A DNA stretch of 64,000 nucleotides from Arbacia lixula (lineage: Eukaryota > Echinodermata > Echinoidea > Arbacioida > Arbaciidae), in assembly GCA_963669155.1 (NCBI GenBank), contig OZ022590.1:1884820-1948819 (forward strand), read 5' to 3'. The position numbers were made by a program, and so were the translations under genes. Of this stretch, positions 18,955 through 29,945 are shown piece by piece. The notes beneath the pieces are model-generated. The model worked only from the letters and a program-made list of their open reading frames with translations, ran no database searches and was not told the origin of the DNA. Every line of letters begins with the position of its first letter. Position 1 is the stretch's first letter.

Positions 18955-20118
18955 ATGACTTCTTCAAAGCATAGCACTGAACTTGCACAAGCTAACAACG
19001 GCTTTGCTGTTAAACTCTATGGGACCGTTCGAAATGAACAGAAGGGCAAGAACCTCTTCTTCTCCCCGCTCAGCATTTCTACAGCTCTAGCCATGACCTA
19101 TCTCGGAGCGAGTGGAAATACTGCAAAGCAAATTGCCAATGTCTTCGGGTTCAGCCAAGTGGGAAATGACCAAGTCCACAAAGCTTTCCTGGATCTCAAT
19201 CAGCTTCTATACACACCCAATCCAGGCTACCAGCTCAGGTCTGCCAACAAGCTCTATGGCAAATCTGACTTTAAATTTGTGCAATCCTTTACTGAAGGAA
19301 CTGGGAAGTATTACGGTTCATCTATCCATCCTGTTGAAGATTTTACGCCTCCTGAAATCAGAAAGACCATCAACGACTGGGTCTCGGAACAAACAGCTGG
19401 AAAAATCAAAGACCTCATCCCTGCTGGAATTCTTGATTCACTCACAAGACTTGTCTTGATCAATGCCATCTACTTCAAAGGAAACTGGGCCTCAAAGTTT
19501 AGTGAGAGTAAAACATCAAAGGACATCTTTAAAGTAACTGATGACAGAAAAACAGTGAAGGGAGATTTCATGAGGCAGTCTGGACAGTTTCCTCTGGTTC
19601 AAGACTCTACCAATGATTGCCTTGTGCTTGAGTTGCCTTATCAAGGTAAAAACCTCAGCATGTTGATTGCCCTCCCTACCAAAGATGATGGACTCCCTGA
19701 GCTGGAGTCTAAGCTCTGTGTTGAGATCCTGGAAACATGGGACTCCCAGCTGGTGAGGGAAAGGAAAGTGAACATCATGCTGCCAAAATTTAATTTGGAA
19801 GCCACTTTTCAGCTCAAGGAGACTTTGACCCACATGGGGATGCCAGACGCCTTTGATGGGGTGTTAGCTGATTTTGAAGGAATCTCCGGAAGCAGAGACC
19901 TATTTGTTTCCGCAGTGATTCACAAAGCCTTTGTTGACGTTAACGAGGAAGGTACTGAAGCGGCCGCAGCAACTGCCGTCATGATGAAGTCGAGATGTGC
20001 CGGACCACCTCCAGAAAAACCTATCCCCTTCCAAGCGGATCACCCATTCCTCTTCCTGATTCGCCACAGGCCAAGTAACTCCATTTTGTTCATGGGTCGG
20101 GTTTTGGACCCATCATAA
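18955..20118 (+). CDS. Serpin, clade B-like serine protease inhibitor with P1 Arg
   Basis: 387 codons in one exon. I chose the ATG at 18955 over an in-frame ATG at 18751. The extra 68 codons read through a pyrimidine tract and splice acceptor (TGCAG at 18941-18945), and serpins begin near the sequence TELAQANNGFAVKLY. Family marks in order: NLFFSPLSISTALAMTYLGA, TINDWVSEQTAGKIKDLIP, LVLINAIYFKGNW, VNIMLPKF, the hinge VNEEGTEAAAATAV, and the closing ADHPFLFLIRHRPSNSILFM. No signal peptide, as in intracellular clade B serpins. Counting 17 residues from the hinge Glu puts Arg347-Cys348 at P1-P1', predicting trypsin-like target proteases. The Ala-rich hinge indicates an inhibitory serpin. A 5' UTR exon must lie upstream. 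Which vertebrate serpin it is orthologous to cannot be told. Confidence 0.95.
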   Translation: MTSSKHSTELAQANNGFAVKLYGTVRNEQKGKNLFFSPLSISTALAMTYLGASGNTAKQIANVFGFSQVGNDQVHKAFLDLNQLLYTPNPGYQLRSANKLYGKSDFKFVQSFTEGTGKYYGSSIHPVEDFTPPEIRKTINDWVSEQTAGKIKDLIPAGILDSLTRLVLINAIYFKGNWASKFSESKTSKDIFKVTDDRKTVKGDFMRQSGQFPLVQDSTNDCLVLELPYQGKNLSMLIALPTKDDGLPELESKLCVEILETWDSQLVRERKVNIMLPKFNLEATFQLKETLTHMGMPDAFDGVLADFEGISGSRDLFVSAVIHKAFVDVNEEGTEAAAATAVMMKSRCAGPPPEKPIPFQADHPFLFLIRHRPSNSILFMGRVLDPS

Positions 20119-20299
20119 TGTGCTCTTCAAGCTGAGTGCCTTCAGTCTACAGTACAGTTTATGTACTTGCATATTTTTATTTTGGTTAATCCTTTTCCCT
20201 TGTTTGTACATGTACCGGAAAGCTTACACCACTTGCCCTTTCTATTCAGAGTTTTCCTGTACAGACTCAGAAGTGGGCTTTGTAGAACATATTGAAATT

Positions 20300-20449
20300 G
20301 TACAAAGAAATTTTAGGCATACACCCAGTAGTAAGGATAGCGTGCTGACCGTGCTCCATCCTGTTTTTCGTTCATCCTGTTTTTCGTTCATTTACAGGAT
20401 GGAGCACGCTATCCTTACTACTGGGTGTATGCCTAAAATTTCTTTGTAA
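20300..20449. mobile_element. Perfect foldback MITE in the serpin 3' UTR
   Basis: Arms 20302-20346 and 20403-20447 are perfect 45-bp inverted copies. The loop contains a further inverted pair (GCTCCATCCTGT / ACAGGATGGAGC) and a duplicated 16-bp word. The 9-bp sequence ATTGAAATT flanks both sides (20291-20299, 20450-20458), resembling a target duplication. Related termini occur at 45539 and 46911. It lies between the serpin stop and a poly(A) signal, so it is probably transcribed. Confidence 0.85.
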
Positions 20450-20653
20450 ATTGAAATTACCCCAGGAAACCCTTTCACTATATTGAAATTTGAAGATGCA
20501 TCGATAATGAATATTTCTTTTCATCACGTCAATATAGGAAAGTCAGATCTACATTACGCTATCCAATATTTTTTTGTGTGGTAACAAGAAGTAGAATGTG
20601 TGTTAGTACTGTTACATATCAATGATATGGAAAACTTTTTGATGAAAAAGCTC

Positions 20654-20659
20654 AATAAA
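20654..20659 (+). promoter_or_regulatory. Poly(A) signal AATAAA, probable serpin 3' end
   Basis: First canonical AATAAA after the serpin stop codon, followed by GT/T-containing sequence. Confidence 0.5.
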
Positions 20660-20845
20660 CTGGGTACATTTGAATCAAAGTATCAACTATGTCAGTGTCA
20701 TGGCAATTAATACATGTATAAGATTATCATTCTTAAAAGAAATCTCAGTTTCGACTGCGAGAATAAACATACATTACACTTTCTCCATTGTTAAAAAAAT
20801 CCTTGTTCTTTATGGAGGTCTTTTATTAAACCAGGTAATTGCGTT

Positions 20846-21021
20846 TACTGTATACGCCATATATTTAGCAAGTCTAATTTTCCGCGAATCGGGACTTCCC
20901 AACAATTTTGTGAGTGGTTAAATTTGCAATCGTAGAGTAATTATAGTACTATGTGTAGTACATGTGTGTGTGCCCATCGTATTCATATTTTTGCGTGTTT
21001 CTAAATTTGCGAATAGCACCC
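20846..21021 (+). mobile_element. MITE copy beginning TACTGTATACGCCATAT
   Basis: Aligns over its length with the reverse complement of 59099-59266. Shared words include AGTGGTTAAATT, CGTATTCATATTTTTG and GCGAATAGCACCC. Two separated copies in opposite orientation show a dispersed element. Confidence 0.8.
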
Positions 21022-22228
21022 AGTCCCATTCGTTCATTTTGATAACAAGTTCAACTTCTCATGAATGCCAGAGATATGTAGGCAAAGAAAATGTGTAAAT
21101 GAAAGAAATGAAAAAACTCGACACTCCAAAAATAATAGAAGTAATTTGCAACTCAAATCAAGCTTAAATTGACACATGAAGTCAGGGAATGTAAATTTCC
21201 TTAGAAGCAGGTTTGTGACATTTCATCAATCACTTTTCTTGTAATCCTGTGAATATTTAATGAGATTTTCACTCTTGGACAAATTTGGATCTGAAAATGT
21301 GTGTGTATCAGATGACAAATGTCAAGTATCATGCATTAATAATGACACTGATGGCAATTGCTTAGAGCCCCAATAATCACATCACATGTGTATCAGTGAA
21401 TGGATGTCATTACGAATCACGATCAACCTCCATGTCTGGCTATAGGTGTTTGCATTACCACATCTGTTCTATATAAGAGTCATTACAGTGCTTTATCATT
21501 AGACTTTGTGCAGTTAATATATACTGTATCACATTAACATATATTGTTATATATCATAAACATTGTAAGAAACTAGATAAGCAGCAGTAGAATAAACCCA
21601 GTCGAGATAAATGACGAATAAGAGATAACAAATAACCATCTTTTGAGAAGAAATACATATATGTTTTTGTAAAATGTTTATGTATTTTATATAACATGGA
21701 ACATATAGGCCTAACATAATTTATACTCAGCTTATGTATTCTATTAGTTTTCTCATCTTTCCATTCTATTTGTTATTAATCAATATTAATATATCACCAG
21801 CAATTGTGAAAAATATAGATGTGTAAGAATGCAAATATGATTTGTATTGAAAAAGAGAATAATATGACTTCTCAGTTGTGTGTTCATGTCTTAGATTGTC
21901 TTGATCTGCATTATATGCGTGCATGTAGTGTCTTCTAAGAGAGCCCGTCCGGCCCTCCGGGGTGAAATACTTGGCGCCGTCCTACAATTGCTGTATTTAC
22001 ATGTAGCACCCTTTGTGTTACTGCATACCAAGAGTGTTGAATTGAATGGCAAGTTATTTCAAAGTCTTCTCGATTCTTTCTTACAAATGTTGATATGAAT
22101 AGCCTTTTCCTTCTCACAATGCAGCATGTGCACCCAGGTATGTGCAATTGATGTATCGCATTATTGCCAAGGGTGCATTTGCGTATGATTACAGTTGTGT
22201 GTACATTGTAGGTGTGTGCATGTGGGCG
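21022..22228. other. AT-rich spacer, nothing recognised
   Basis: No coding similarity or long repeat seen on either strand. One short GC-rich patch at about 21943-21962. Confidence 0.5.
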
Positions 22229-22365
22229 TGTTTTTTTTTTTTTTTTGTGTGTGTGTGTGTGTGTGTGTGAAAGCTTGCTCCATAAAGCATGGGCATCATT
22301 TGTGTTGACGCGAGAACACAAGTTTAAAGTATATATCACGCCACCCCCCCCCCCCCCCATATTCT
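22229..22365. repeat. T run, (GT)n and C run cluster
   Basis: T17 followed by (GT)14 at 22229-22269, and a C15 run at about 22344-22359. Confidence 0.9.
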
Positions 22366-22429
22366 TTGGATCATAATAGTCCACTCTTGATTTCAATAAA
22401 AACAGAAACATGTAAGAAAGATACATGTA

Positions 22430-22510
22430 TTAAGTGGGCTTGATGAAAATCCGTCAAAGGAAAAGAAAGTTATATTTTACAGTTTTTATGTTGTGACGTC
22501 AAATACGAGA
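22430..22510. mobile_element. Short fragment of the TTAA-type MITE family
   Basis: TTGATGAAAATCCGTCAAAGG, TTGTGACGTCAAATACGAGATG and surrounding words match the left half of the 62199-62638 element with modest divergence. Confidence 0.55.
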
Positions 22511-22585
22511 TGCTCGCTTTAAAGTGCCACAGGAATCTGTGTGGTATCCCTACAGTTCTATCCCACTTCCACTGCCACTTTGTCC

Positions 22586-22750
22586 AACCCTCTCTCTCTC
22601 ACCCTCTCTCTCTCCCTCTCTCTCTATCTCTCTCTCTCTGTTCTCTTCTCTCCTCTCTCTGTCTCTCTCTTCTCTCCTCTCTCTGTCTCTCTCTTCTCTC
22701 TGTCTCTCTCGCTCTCGATCTGTCTCAGTGTCTCTCTTTTCTTTCCCCTC
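22586..22750. repeat. (CT)n-rich microsatellite
   Basis: Long run of CT and TCTG-containing variants, including a short tandem of TCTCTGTCTCTCTCTTCTCTCC. Frames across it are artefacts. Confidence 0.95.
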
Positions 22751-22779
22751 TCTGTGAGTCGTGTGTTGGACACACGTCT

Positions 22780-23250
22780 GTACTATATATACCACAGCAC
22801 TGCAATAATGGTATTTTTGTGGTATATTTTTCCTCTGTGGTCTTTTTATATGGTATTTCTTTACCACATGGGTAAATGTACCAGAGGTGACACCTCTGCA
22901 GTACCACATAAATTTATCTGTGTAGGCCTTTTCATACACTGCACCATAAAAAAAAAACACAGCACTGATGTATGTTATTGATGTGGTATACTTTTCTTTG
23001 TCGTATTTCCTATGCTATTTTCTGTACCACGAGCGACCCCTCTGCATACCATATAAATTTGTGTAGGCTTTTTCATACCGTATAAAAACAACAGCATTGA
23101 TGTGTGGTTGCTGTGGTATAATGTTTCTGCGTGGTATTTCATGTGGTATTTTCCATACCACACGAGTAGCACTAGGCTATAGGACCTACCACAGAAATAT
23201 GTGTGGTAACTGGAATACCTCAGAAAATACCACAGGACATTTTTGAAAGG
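22780..23250. repeat. About three diverged tandem units of ~150 bp
   Basis: Each unit has a run of GTGGTAT / ATACCAC words, then a CTCTGCA(G/T)ACCA-type word, AAATTT(A/G)TGTGTAGGC-like and TTTTCATAC. The third unit is incomplete. The words GTGGTAT and ATACCAC make many short inverted pairs. Confidence 0.65.
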
Positions 23251-23718
23251 GTTATGATTTAAAAGAAAGGAATTAATCAAGCAATGTCATGACGCGTAGT
23301 CTGTTTTGGGTTAAGCGTTTTCATTAAGTCATTTACAGAAATTTGTAGTGAGTGGTCGCTCGAGTCGGGGTTTATATGAAATGAACACAACAATGACCAC
23401 TATGTATCACACCTGTACGTCAATCAGCGAGCAACTGCCATCAGGGTATCATCAATAATGCATGCATGAAGCTATTATTGGCAGAAAATAATTTGTGGGC
23501 TGATATGTGTGAAGCAAAATGGCCATTGTTGTGTTCTGAATTAATTATCTGCCCAAATTTGTCCCAAAGTGAAAATCTAATTAAGTATTCACATGATTAT
23601 ACTTCAAGAAAAGTAATTGATGAAATGTCACAAAACCTGCTTCTAAAAAAAGTGTCATCGCTTGACTTTATGATACGTTAATTTCAGTTTGATTCAAGCT
23701 GTAACTTATCTTTATAGT
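23251..23718. other. Spacer, nothing recognised
   Basis: No feature supported on either strand. Confidence 0.5.
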
Positions 23719-24085
23719 GTCATAAGCAGGGGCGTAGACAACGGGGGGGGGGGGGGGATGAGGGGGATGCATCCCCCCCCCCACACACTTCACAAGGTGG
23801 GGGGGATGGCATGTACAATCATCCCCCCCCCCCCCCCCAGGTTTGGGGGAATGATATTGCTTACTTAATAAGTCATAATGATGAAAATAATAGTAAAAAT
23901 AATAATGATAACAATTATAATATTAATAATGATGATTATCAATATGATGATGATATTAATCCTCATCATTATTGCAATCGTGTTTATTGGTATTAGCCGC
24001 ATTCACACGGTGAAAGCCAATTCAGACGGTAAAAAAGAAAAAATCTTACAAGTATTTTGTGGTTATCTTGTGGTTTGTCTTCACT

Positions 24086-24816
24086 AAGCAAAATAGCTTA
24101 ACTTTTTATCAAAGAGGTTTTGGGCAAAATAATTTGGCAGGATTAATTGTTTCTCACCTTATTGACTAACTTCTGTGTGGAAATCACATTAATCCAAATA
24201 TCCAATAAGTCATGAGTGGGCAAATTTAAGAGGCAAAAATGTAACTTTTCAAAAAGTCACAAGGGTAATTTTGGATTTCTGGCATATGAATTTTTGATGA
24301 TTTCCATTTCTGGTGCATAACTTATGTCCTTTCATTGTTTATCATCCATCTCTCGATGCACCTACACCTATCCCGACATTTAACCCATTTTACCCGTTTA
24401 AAAAATACTCCTTCCTCTGGAGTTTGAAACCTTTAAAAAATACTCCTTCCTCTGGAGTTTGAAACCTTTAAAAACCCTTTTTTTTGTCAAAAAATACAAC
24501 TGGATATTTTGACAAAGATGTAACATGACCTAATATGTAAACATTGGAAGTCATTTCCGTGTCATGGTTGAGTGAATACACTTTAAAAATCGCAGAAAAT
24601 AAAGAAATGCCAAAATGTACTGTTAAAACGGCATAAACAATCACCCTTGTGACTTTTGAAAAATCTACATTTTTTGCCTTTAAAATTTGCCCACTCGTGC
24701 ATGACTAATTGGATTAATGTCATTTTCACACAGAGGTTAGTCAATAAGTTAAGGAACAATCCTGCAAATTATTTTTCCCCAAACCGCTTCGATAAAAAGT
24801 TATGCTTTTTTGCTTA
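24086..24816. mobile_element. Inverted-repeat block nested in the hAT element
   Basis: Left arm from about 24086 (AAGCAAAATAGCTTAACTT) and right arm ending about 24816 (AAGTTATGCTTTTTTGCTT) are inverted copies over roughly 170 bases. Between the arms is a 37-bp exact tandem duplication (about 24396-24470) containing ATACTCCTTCCTCTGGAG. The left half recurs upstream of the serpin (18456-18820). Confidence 0.8.
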
Positions 24817-24982
24817 GGGGGGAGGGGGTTACTTTTTTTGTTGTGTTTAGAAAACAAAAACACGCGAGTCCGCTAAGCAGGAGGCCTTGTCTTCCTTAAC
24901 TTTTTAAGGGGAAAAATAATAATATATATGTGAGTGTGTCCCTTACATAATTCACAGCGTGAATTGATTTTCGGATTCTAGG

Positions 24983-25333
24983 ATGGCTCATAATAAGAAG
25001 TTGAAAACATCAAAGATCTCTTCTTTTTCAAGCATAATGAGAAAGAAGAACATGATGGCGAACAGCCGTCTACATCAAAATCGGATAATGTCGGAGAAAG
25101 GCCTGTTCTTATGGAAGCTCAACCAGAAGAAAGTGTCGTTGTGGGTGATGGAGCATCTGAGGCGAAAGATGATGATGAAACTGATGCCGGTTTTAACGAA
25201 TGGGTTAGCCCCAATCACCCCCAAATTCTTCCATTCCCGTACTAGAAACTAAACCGCAGAAAATTGTGTTTCAAGCCAAATGGTACCCAAACTACCCCTG
25301 GATCCATTGCGATCCCTCCCTGCAAAATGTGTG
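24983..25333 (+). pseudogene. Decayed hAT transposase N-terminus (TTF/ZMYM-type zinc finger)
   Basis: Begins MAHNKKLKTSKISSF at ATG 24983. After a frame change it continues as an acidic linker, EEHDGEQPSTSKSD then DDDETDAGFNEW. After a second break it reads KIVFQAKWYPNYPWIHCD. That last motif (FQxxWYxxYPWxHxD, normally followed by a Cys-x-x-Cys finger) is the TTF-type zinc-finger start of hAT transposases. Two frame changes and a stop (TGA at about 25331) make it non-functional. It sits inside hAT termini, which agrees. Confidence 0.7.
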
Positions 25334-25416
25334 ACCAGTCCATTCCGTACTCGTATGCCACGGTGTGTAGATCTCGTCGAAACTATGACTGTCCATTTAA
25401 GACGTAGTACACTGAT

Positions 25417-25418
<2 letters not shown>

Positions 25419-25491
<73 letters not shown>

Positions 25492-25533
25492 TGTGTTTGT
25501 GTGTGTTTGTGTGTGAGTGTGTGTGTGTGCGTG
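25419..25533. repeat. (GT)n microsatellite inside the hAT element
   Basis: About 55 GT dinucleotides with a few AT and TT interruptions; alternating Cys-Val frames here are artefacts. Confidence 0.97.
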
Positions 25534-25741
25534 AACGCCTGTGTGTGTTATTTTACCTCATTAAGTATGCATCAGATTGCACGATTTCAAGTTCAAAATT
25601 GCAAAAGCTCCCTAAAACCGTGGGAGGGGGGACACACCCTCCCCCCCCCCCCCCCCCCCTCTCGAGCGTTGGCAGTCCAGTCATCCCCCCAGGTGTACGA
25701 ACCTGTCTACGCCACTGGTCATAAGCTTTATTCAACACCTA

Positions 25742-25900
25742 GGCCGGTATTCTGAAGTCGGGTTTAAGCAAAGTTAAACCCGACTTCGGGTCTAAGTCGA
25801 GTCTAACTTCAAACCCGAAGTCGGGTTTAAGGCCGCACTAACTAAACTCGAGTCTAAATTTAGTCCCGGCTTAGTGAAACCCGACTTCAGAATACCGGCC
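25742..25900. mobile_element. 159-bp MITE with near-perfect terminal inverted repeats
   Basis: Starts GGCCGGTATTCTGAAGTCGG and ends with its exact inverse, AACCCGACTTCAGAATACCGGCC being the right arm. The interior repeats AACCCGACTTC / GAAGTCGGGTT several more times, so it is internally palindromic. It begins 17 bases after the hAT target duplication. No clear target duplication. Confidence 0.9.
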
Positions 25901-26639
25901 CGAGAGTATAACTCTGATGTGCTCGTTTCCCTCCCCTCTCGCGCATTCTCTCTGTCTGTCTCTCTCTCTCCTTTTCGAGTACATTTTTCGATAAACACAA
26001 TAAAGCATGAAACCGCTTGTATAGAAACACAATGTATATGTGCCTTATTCTACCTGAATATGCAACTTATAAATTAAATTCCTCTTAACTAAAATAATAA
26101 TCATAATAATCATAACAAATATATATAATAGTAATGATAATAAAACAATTCAATAATACATAAGAATGAAATCTTTTCTAATACCAGGGACAAGTGCTTC
26201 CATGCCGTATAGTAGTACGATTGGTGACAAGTCATGATGCGCACGTCGGTGACAGACTTATTCACCAGAGCACTCCTATGAATATTTTGGCGAAAGTGCA
26301 TGGCTAAACAGTGGTGTAAAAAAAATAAAAATATCCCGGCCCCCCATGAAAAGCTGGTGACGGCACTGAATCATTTAATGAGTCCATAATGATCGATGAG
26401 CCCACAATAGGACAGTTTATGTAAATAGATGTTTTAACACAGTGATTGTAGAATCAAGCAACATCATAACATCGTTAAAAGTTAGGAATCTTAATTGTAT
26501 AACCGCACTGTGTGCGTATGAGCACTGCTTGGTAATGAGTGGAGTGCGAACTGACTGAGGCAGTCAGTAAATCAAGATACGAAGGTGTGTATCACTGTTC
26601 AGTGCTTGCATGCGAATGCGGTAAGTTGTTTGTACTTAA
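25901..26639. other. Spacer, AT-rich; nothing firm
   Basis: No gene recognised. CAGTGGTGTA at 26310 and GACGGCACTG at about 26370 look like tiny hAT-type ends but lack a matching target duplication. ACTGACTGAGGCAGTCAGT at 26550-26568 is a short palindrome. Confidence 0.4.
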
Positions 26640-27110
26640 GACCCCATTTACACTCAAGAAAATTGCGTGGCCAGGCCGGGCTGGGCCAGGCCGCGCATTT
26701 CCCCGCTGTGGGTGGTAGCGTGGCCTGGCCGCGCAATTTGTGCGTTCACACTATACAGCGAAAATGCGTGGCCAGGCCACTGACATCAACCCACCGTGCG
26801 AGGCGCACTGCACGTAAACAAAAGGTTGAGCATAATGACGTCATCTGACATCAGCGGAATTTGCATAACCGGCCGCGCTTTCGGCCCGGCCTGGCCTCGT
26901 TTGTGTTCATACTACGAAAATTGCGGTAGGCAATGTTTTGGAACATCTAGGGGTATGCACACGACCCTGTACGATGACACGCTGACGATAAGTTCCTCCC
27001 CTCTAATGAATATGCATTATACCAAGGCATGTGTGTACAATGCTGTACCGATACGGGGCCCCTACCGATACGGAGCACTCATACTGTATTGACAAACGGA
27101 CTCGCATCCA

Positions 27111-28660
27111 TTGATGCAGTGCATTCTACATGTTCCAAGCTGCATGCTACATGTTCCAAAATTTCAATTTCTTTATATATCGTATTGTTTTAGCTGTCAT
27201 ACGCGCCAATACTCGCATCTATTGATGTAGTGCATTCTAGATGTTCCAAGCTGCATGCTACATGTTCCAAAATTTCAATTTCTTTATCGTATTGTTTTAG
27301 CTGTCATACGCACCAATACTCGCATCCATTGATGTAGTGCATTCTAGATGTTCCAAGCTGCATGCTACATGTTCCAAAATTTCAATTTCTTTATATATCG
27401 TATTGTTTTAGCTGTCATACGCGCCAATACTCGCATCTATTGATGTAGTGCATTCTACATGTTCCAAGCTGCATGCTACATGTTCCAAAATTTCAATTTC
27501 TTTATATATCGTATTGTTTTAGCTGTCGATCATACGCGCCAATACTCGCATCTATTGATGTAGTGCATTCTAGATGTTCCAAGCTGCATGCTACATGTTC
27601 CAAAATTTCAATTTCTTTATATATCGTATTGTTTTAGCTGCCATACGCACCAATACTCGCATCCATTGATGTAGTGCATTCTAGATGTTCCAAGCTGCAT
27701 GCTACATGTTCCAAAATTTCAATTTCTTTATATATCGTATTGTTTTAGCTGTCATACGCGCCAATACTCGCATCTATTGATGTAGTGCATTCTAGATGTT
27801 CCAAGCTGCATGCTACATGTTCCAAAATTTCAATTTCTTTATATATCGTATTGTTTTAGCTGTCATACGCGCCAATACTCGCATCTATTGATGTAGTGCA
27901 TTCTAGATGTTCCAAGCTGCATGCTACATGTTCCAAAATTTCAATTTCTTTATATATCGTATTGTTTTAGGTGTCATACGCGCCAATACTCGCATCCATT
28001 GATGTAGTGCATTCTAGATGTTCCAAGCTGCATGCTACATGTTCCAAAATTTCAATTTCTTTATATATCGTATTGTTTTAGCTGCGTACGCGCCAATACT
28101 CGCATCTATTGATGTAGTGCATTCTACATGTTCCAAGCTGCATGCTACATGTTCCAAAATTTCAATTTCTTCATATCATATATTGTTTTATTGTTTTAGC
28201 TAACACATAGGTACCAACACTTGCATCCAATGATGTAGTGCATTCTACCTGTTCCACGCTGCACGCTACGTGTTCCAAAATTTCAATTTCTTTATATCTT
28301 ATTGTTTTAGCTGACGTACGCGCCAATCGTTGCATCTATTGATGTAGTGCATTCTACATATTCCAAGCTGCATGCTTCCAAAAATTTAATTTCTTTATGT
28401 CGTATTGTTTTAGCTGACATATGTACCAATACGTGCATCCAAGTTGATGTAGTGCATTCTACATGTTCCAAGCTGCATGCTACATGTTCCAAAAATTTAA
28501 TTTCTTTATATCGTATTGTTTTAGCTGACGTACGCGCCAATCGTTGATGTAGCTTACATATGTACCAATTGTATCTTATTGTTTTAGCTGGCATACGTAC
28601 CAATTAGCAGATAAGTGCTTCCAATGATGTAGTGCATTCTACATGTTCCAAGCTGCATGT
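27111..28660 (+). repeat. Left-arm array, about 13 units of ~110 bp
   Basis: Each unit contains TGTAGTGCATTCTAGATGTT, CCAAGCTGCATGCTACATGT, TCCAAAATTTCAATTTC, a CGTATTGTTTTAGCTG word and TACGCGCCAATACTCGCATC. Units 1-10 are near identical. Those from about 28200 inward are diverged or shortened. Confidence 0.95.
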
Positions 28661-28679
28661 TAAGTTCATATAAATGTCA

Positions 28680-29030
28680 CCTTTTCTTTCCCTATCCCTC
28701 CTTTCCATTCACCTCCCCCTCTGTTCTTCTCCTCTTGTCTCTGTTTTGTCTCCTACCATTCCTCACTCCACCTTTCCCTCCCTCTCCTCCCCATTGGTAT
28801 TTCCATTCTCTATTCTTTCCTTTTCCTTACTCCACTCTCCCCTTCCCCATTCTTTTTCTTACCCCTCTCCTTCAGTCTCTGTCGCTCTGTCACCTTTCCC
28901 TTTTCTTCTAATACATGTAGCTTTCTACTTTCTTTCCTCTTTCCTCCTCTTCTGTCAGTCCTCCTCTTCTCTCCTACGCATCCCCCTCACTTTCTCTCTC
29001 TCCCCTGCTCTCTGGCCCCTCCATTTATCT
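28680..29030. repeat. CT-rich low-complexity block in the left inner arm
   Basis: Mostly C and T on the plus strand (CCTCC, TTTCC, CTCTCTC). The right arm holds only a few tens of bases at the equivalent place (about 33500-33540), so this is an expansion or insertion specific to the left arm. Confidence 0.8.
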
Positions 29031-29228
29031 TTTTGTCTCTCTAATCATTCTTTTTGTATGGGACATTATATGTTTGTCAAAACAAAAATATTACATGAAA
29101 TCATGATGAAAGTGTATTTATTGCACGTATCTCTTCCTTGATGTGAAGTCCACACATTTGATAGACACTCACAATTTTTAGCGGCTGCAATGAAAGAGTG
29201 GATTCGTGAGTTTGGTAATTATTACCAT

Positions 29229-29708
29229 TGTCTCGCCTGAACGAAGTTCGGTAGAGACCTAGTAATCACTTTTCCTGTTAGTCTGTTGGTCTGTTACAAA
29301 CATGTTAACGTTTTTCTTTAACTTGCTCTCATTTCTTTATTTCTGTATCAATTGTGATCAAACTTTGTACAAATGATCCTTGGGTAATACCACATGTGTC
29401 ATTATGAGGATGATGGGGTCAAAGGTCATCTCGTGGTCAAAAGGTCAAATGATATGAGGCCATGTGCATCCTTTTTTCTCAAAGTTTTCGTTTGACTTGC
29501 TTTCATTTCTTTATTTCCGCATCAATTGTGATCACACTTGGTACAAATTATATTAGGGTAATACCACATGTGTCTCTTCATGACGCTGATGGGGTCAAAG
29601 GTCATCTAAGGGTCAAAAGGTTTGAAAAAAATCTTTGAAAAAAAACTTAGCACTGTTTATCGATTGCGAAATCAGGCGAGACTCGTGGATCACGAACCAC
29701 CTTGTACA
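29229..29708 (+). mobile_element. Hairpin-ended Helitron/Helentron-like element inside the left arm
   Basis: Starts with a hairpin at 29230-29258 (stem GTCTCGCCTGAAC against GTTCGG..GAGAC). Ends with CAGGCGAGAC (29673-29682), the inverse of its start, then a second hairpin TCGTG-GAT-CACGA (29683-29695). Between are two diverged units (~175 bp) with CAATTGTGATCA and GGTCAAAGGTCATCT. Absent from the right arm. Confidence 0.65.
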
Positions 29709-29945
29709 TTTTGTCATCCCGCCCTCTCTTTACACAATACATTTAAACTAAGTGACTTTTCTTTGGATCGGTCAATAATTATTACATAATGAACAGGACC
29801 ACTTTCTTCTTTTCCAGTTACTCTTGCCATCAGTGTACATCCGATAAATTAGGACTTGGTGTACAGTCAGTTGTTTATGCATACTGTACTGATTATACCA
29901 ATCCACAAAAGAGTACAAATTCACCATATCCATCTGCACAAATGA

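Larger units (their letters stand above)
23727..25717. mobile_element. hAT-superfamily DNA transposon with perfect 8-bp target duplication
   Basis: Left end CAGGGGCGTAGACA at 23727 and right end TGTCTACGCCACTG at 25717 are inverted copies with two mismatches and show the CAGNGG-type hAT terminus. GTCATAAG flanks the element on both sides (23719-23726, 25718-25725), a perfect 8-bp duplication. Inside are G/C runs, an inverted-repeat block (24086-24816), a decayed transposase start (24983-25333) and a (GT)n tract. The transposase is mostly missing, so the copy is non-autonomous. Confidence 0.93.

Noticed and set aside
25417-25755. Cys-Val repeat protein
   Set aside because: (GT)n microsatellite inside the hAT element.
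26310-26371. Tiny hAT-like element between CAGTGGTGTA and GACGGCACTG
   Set aside because: No flanking 8-bp duplication and the ends match poorly.
27111-28650. CRISPR array or regulatory satellite
   Set aside because: Units are contiguous ~110-bp repeats without spacers, in animal DNA, and mirrored at 33545-35400 as transposon arms.
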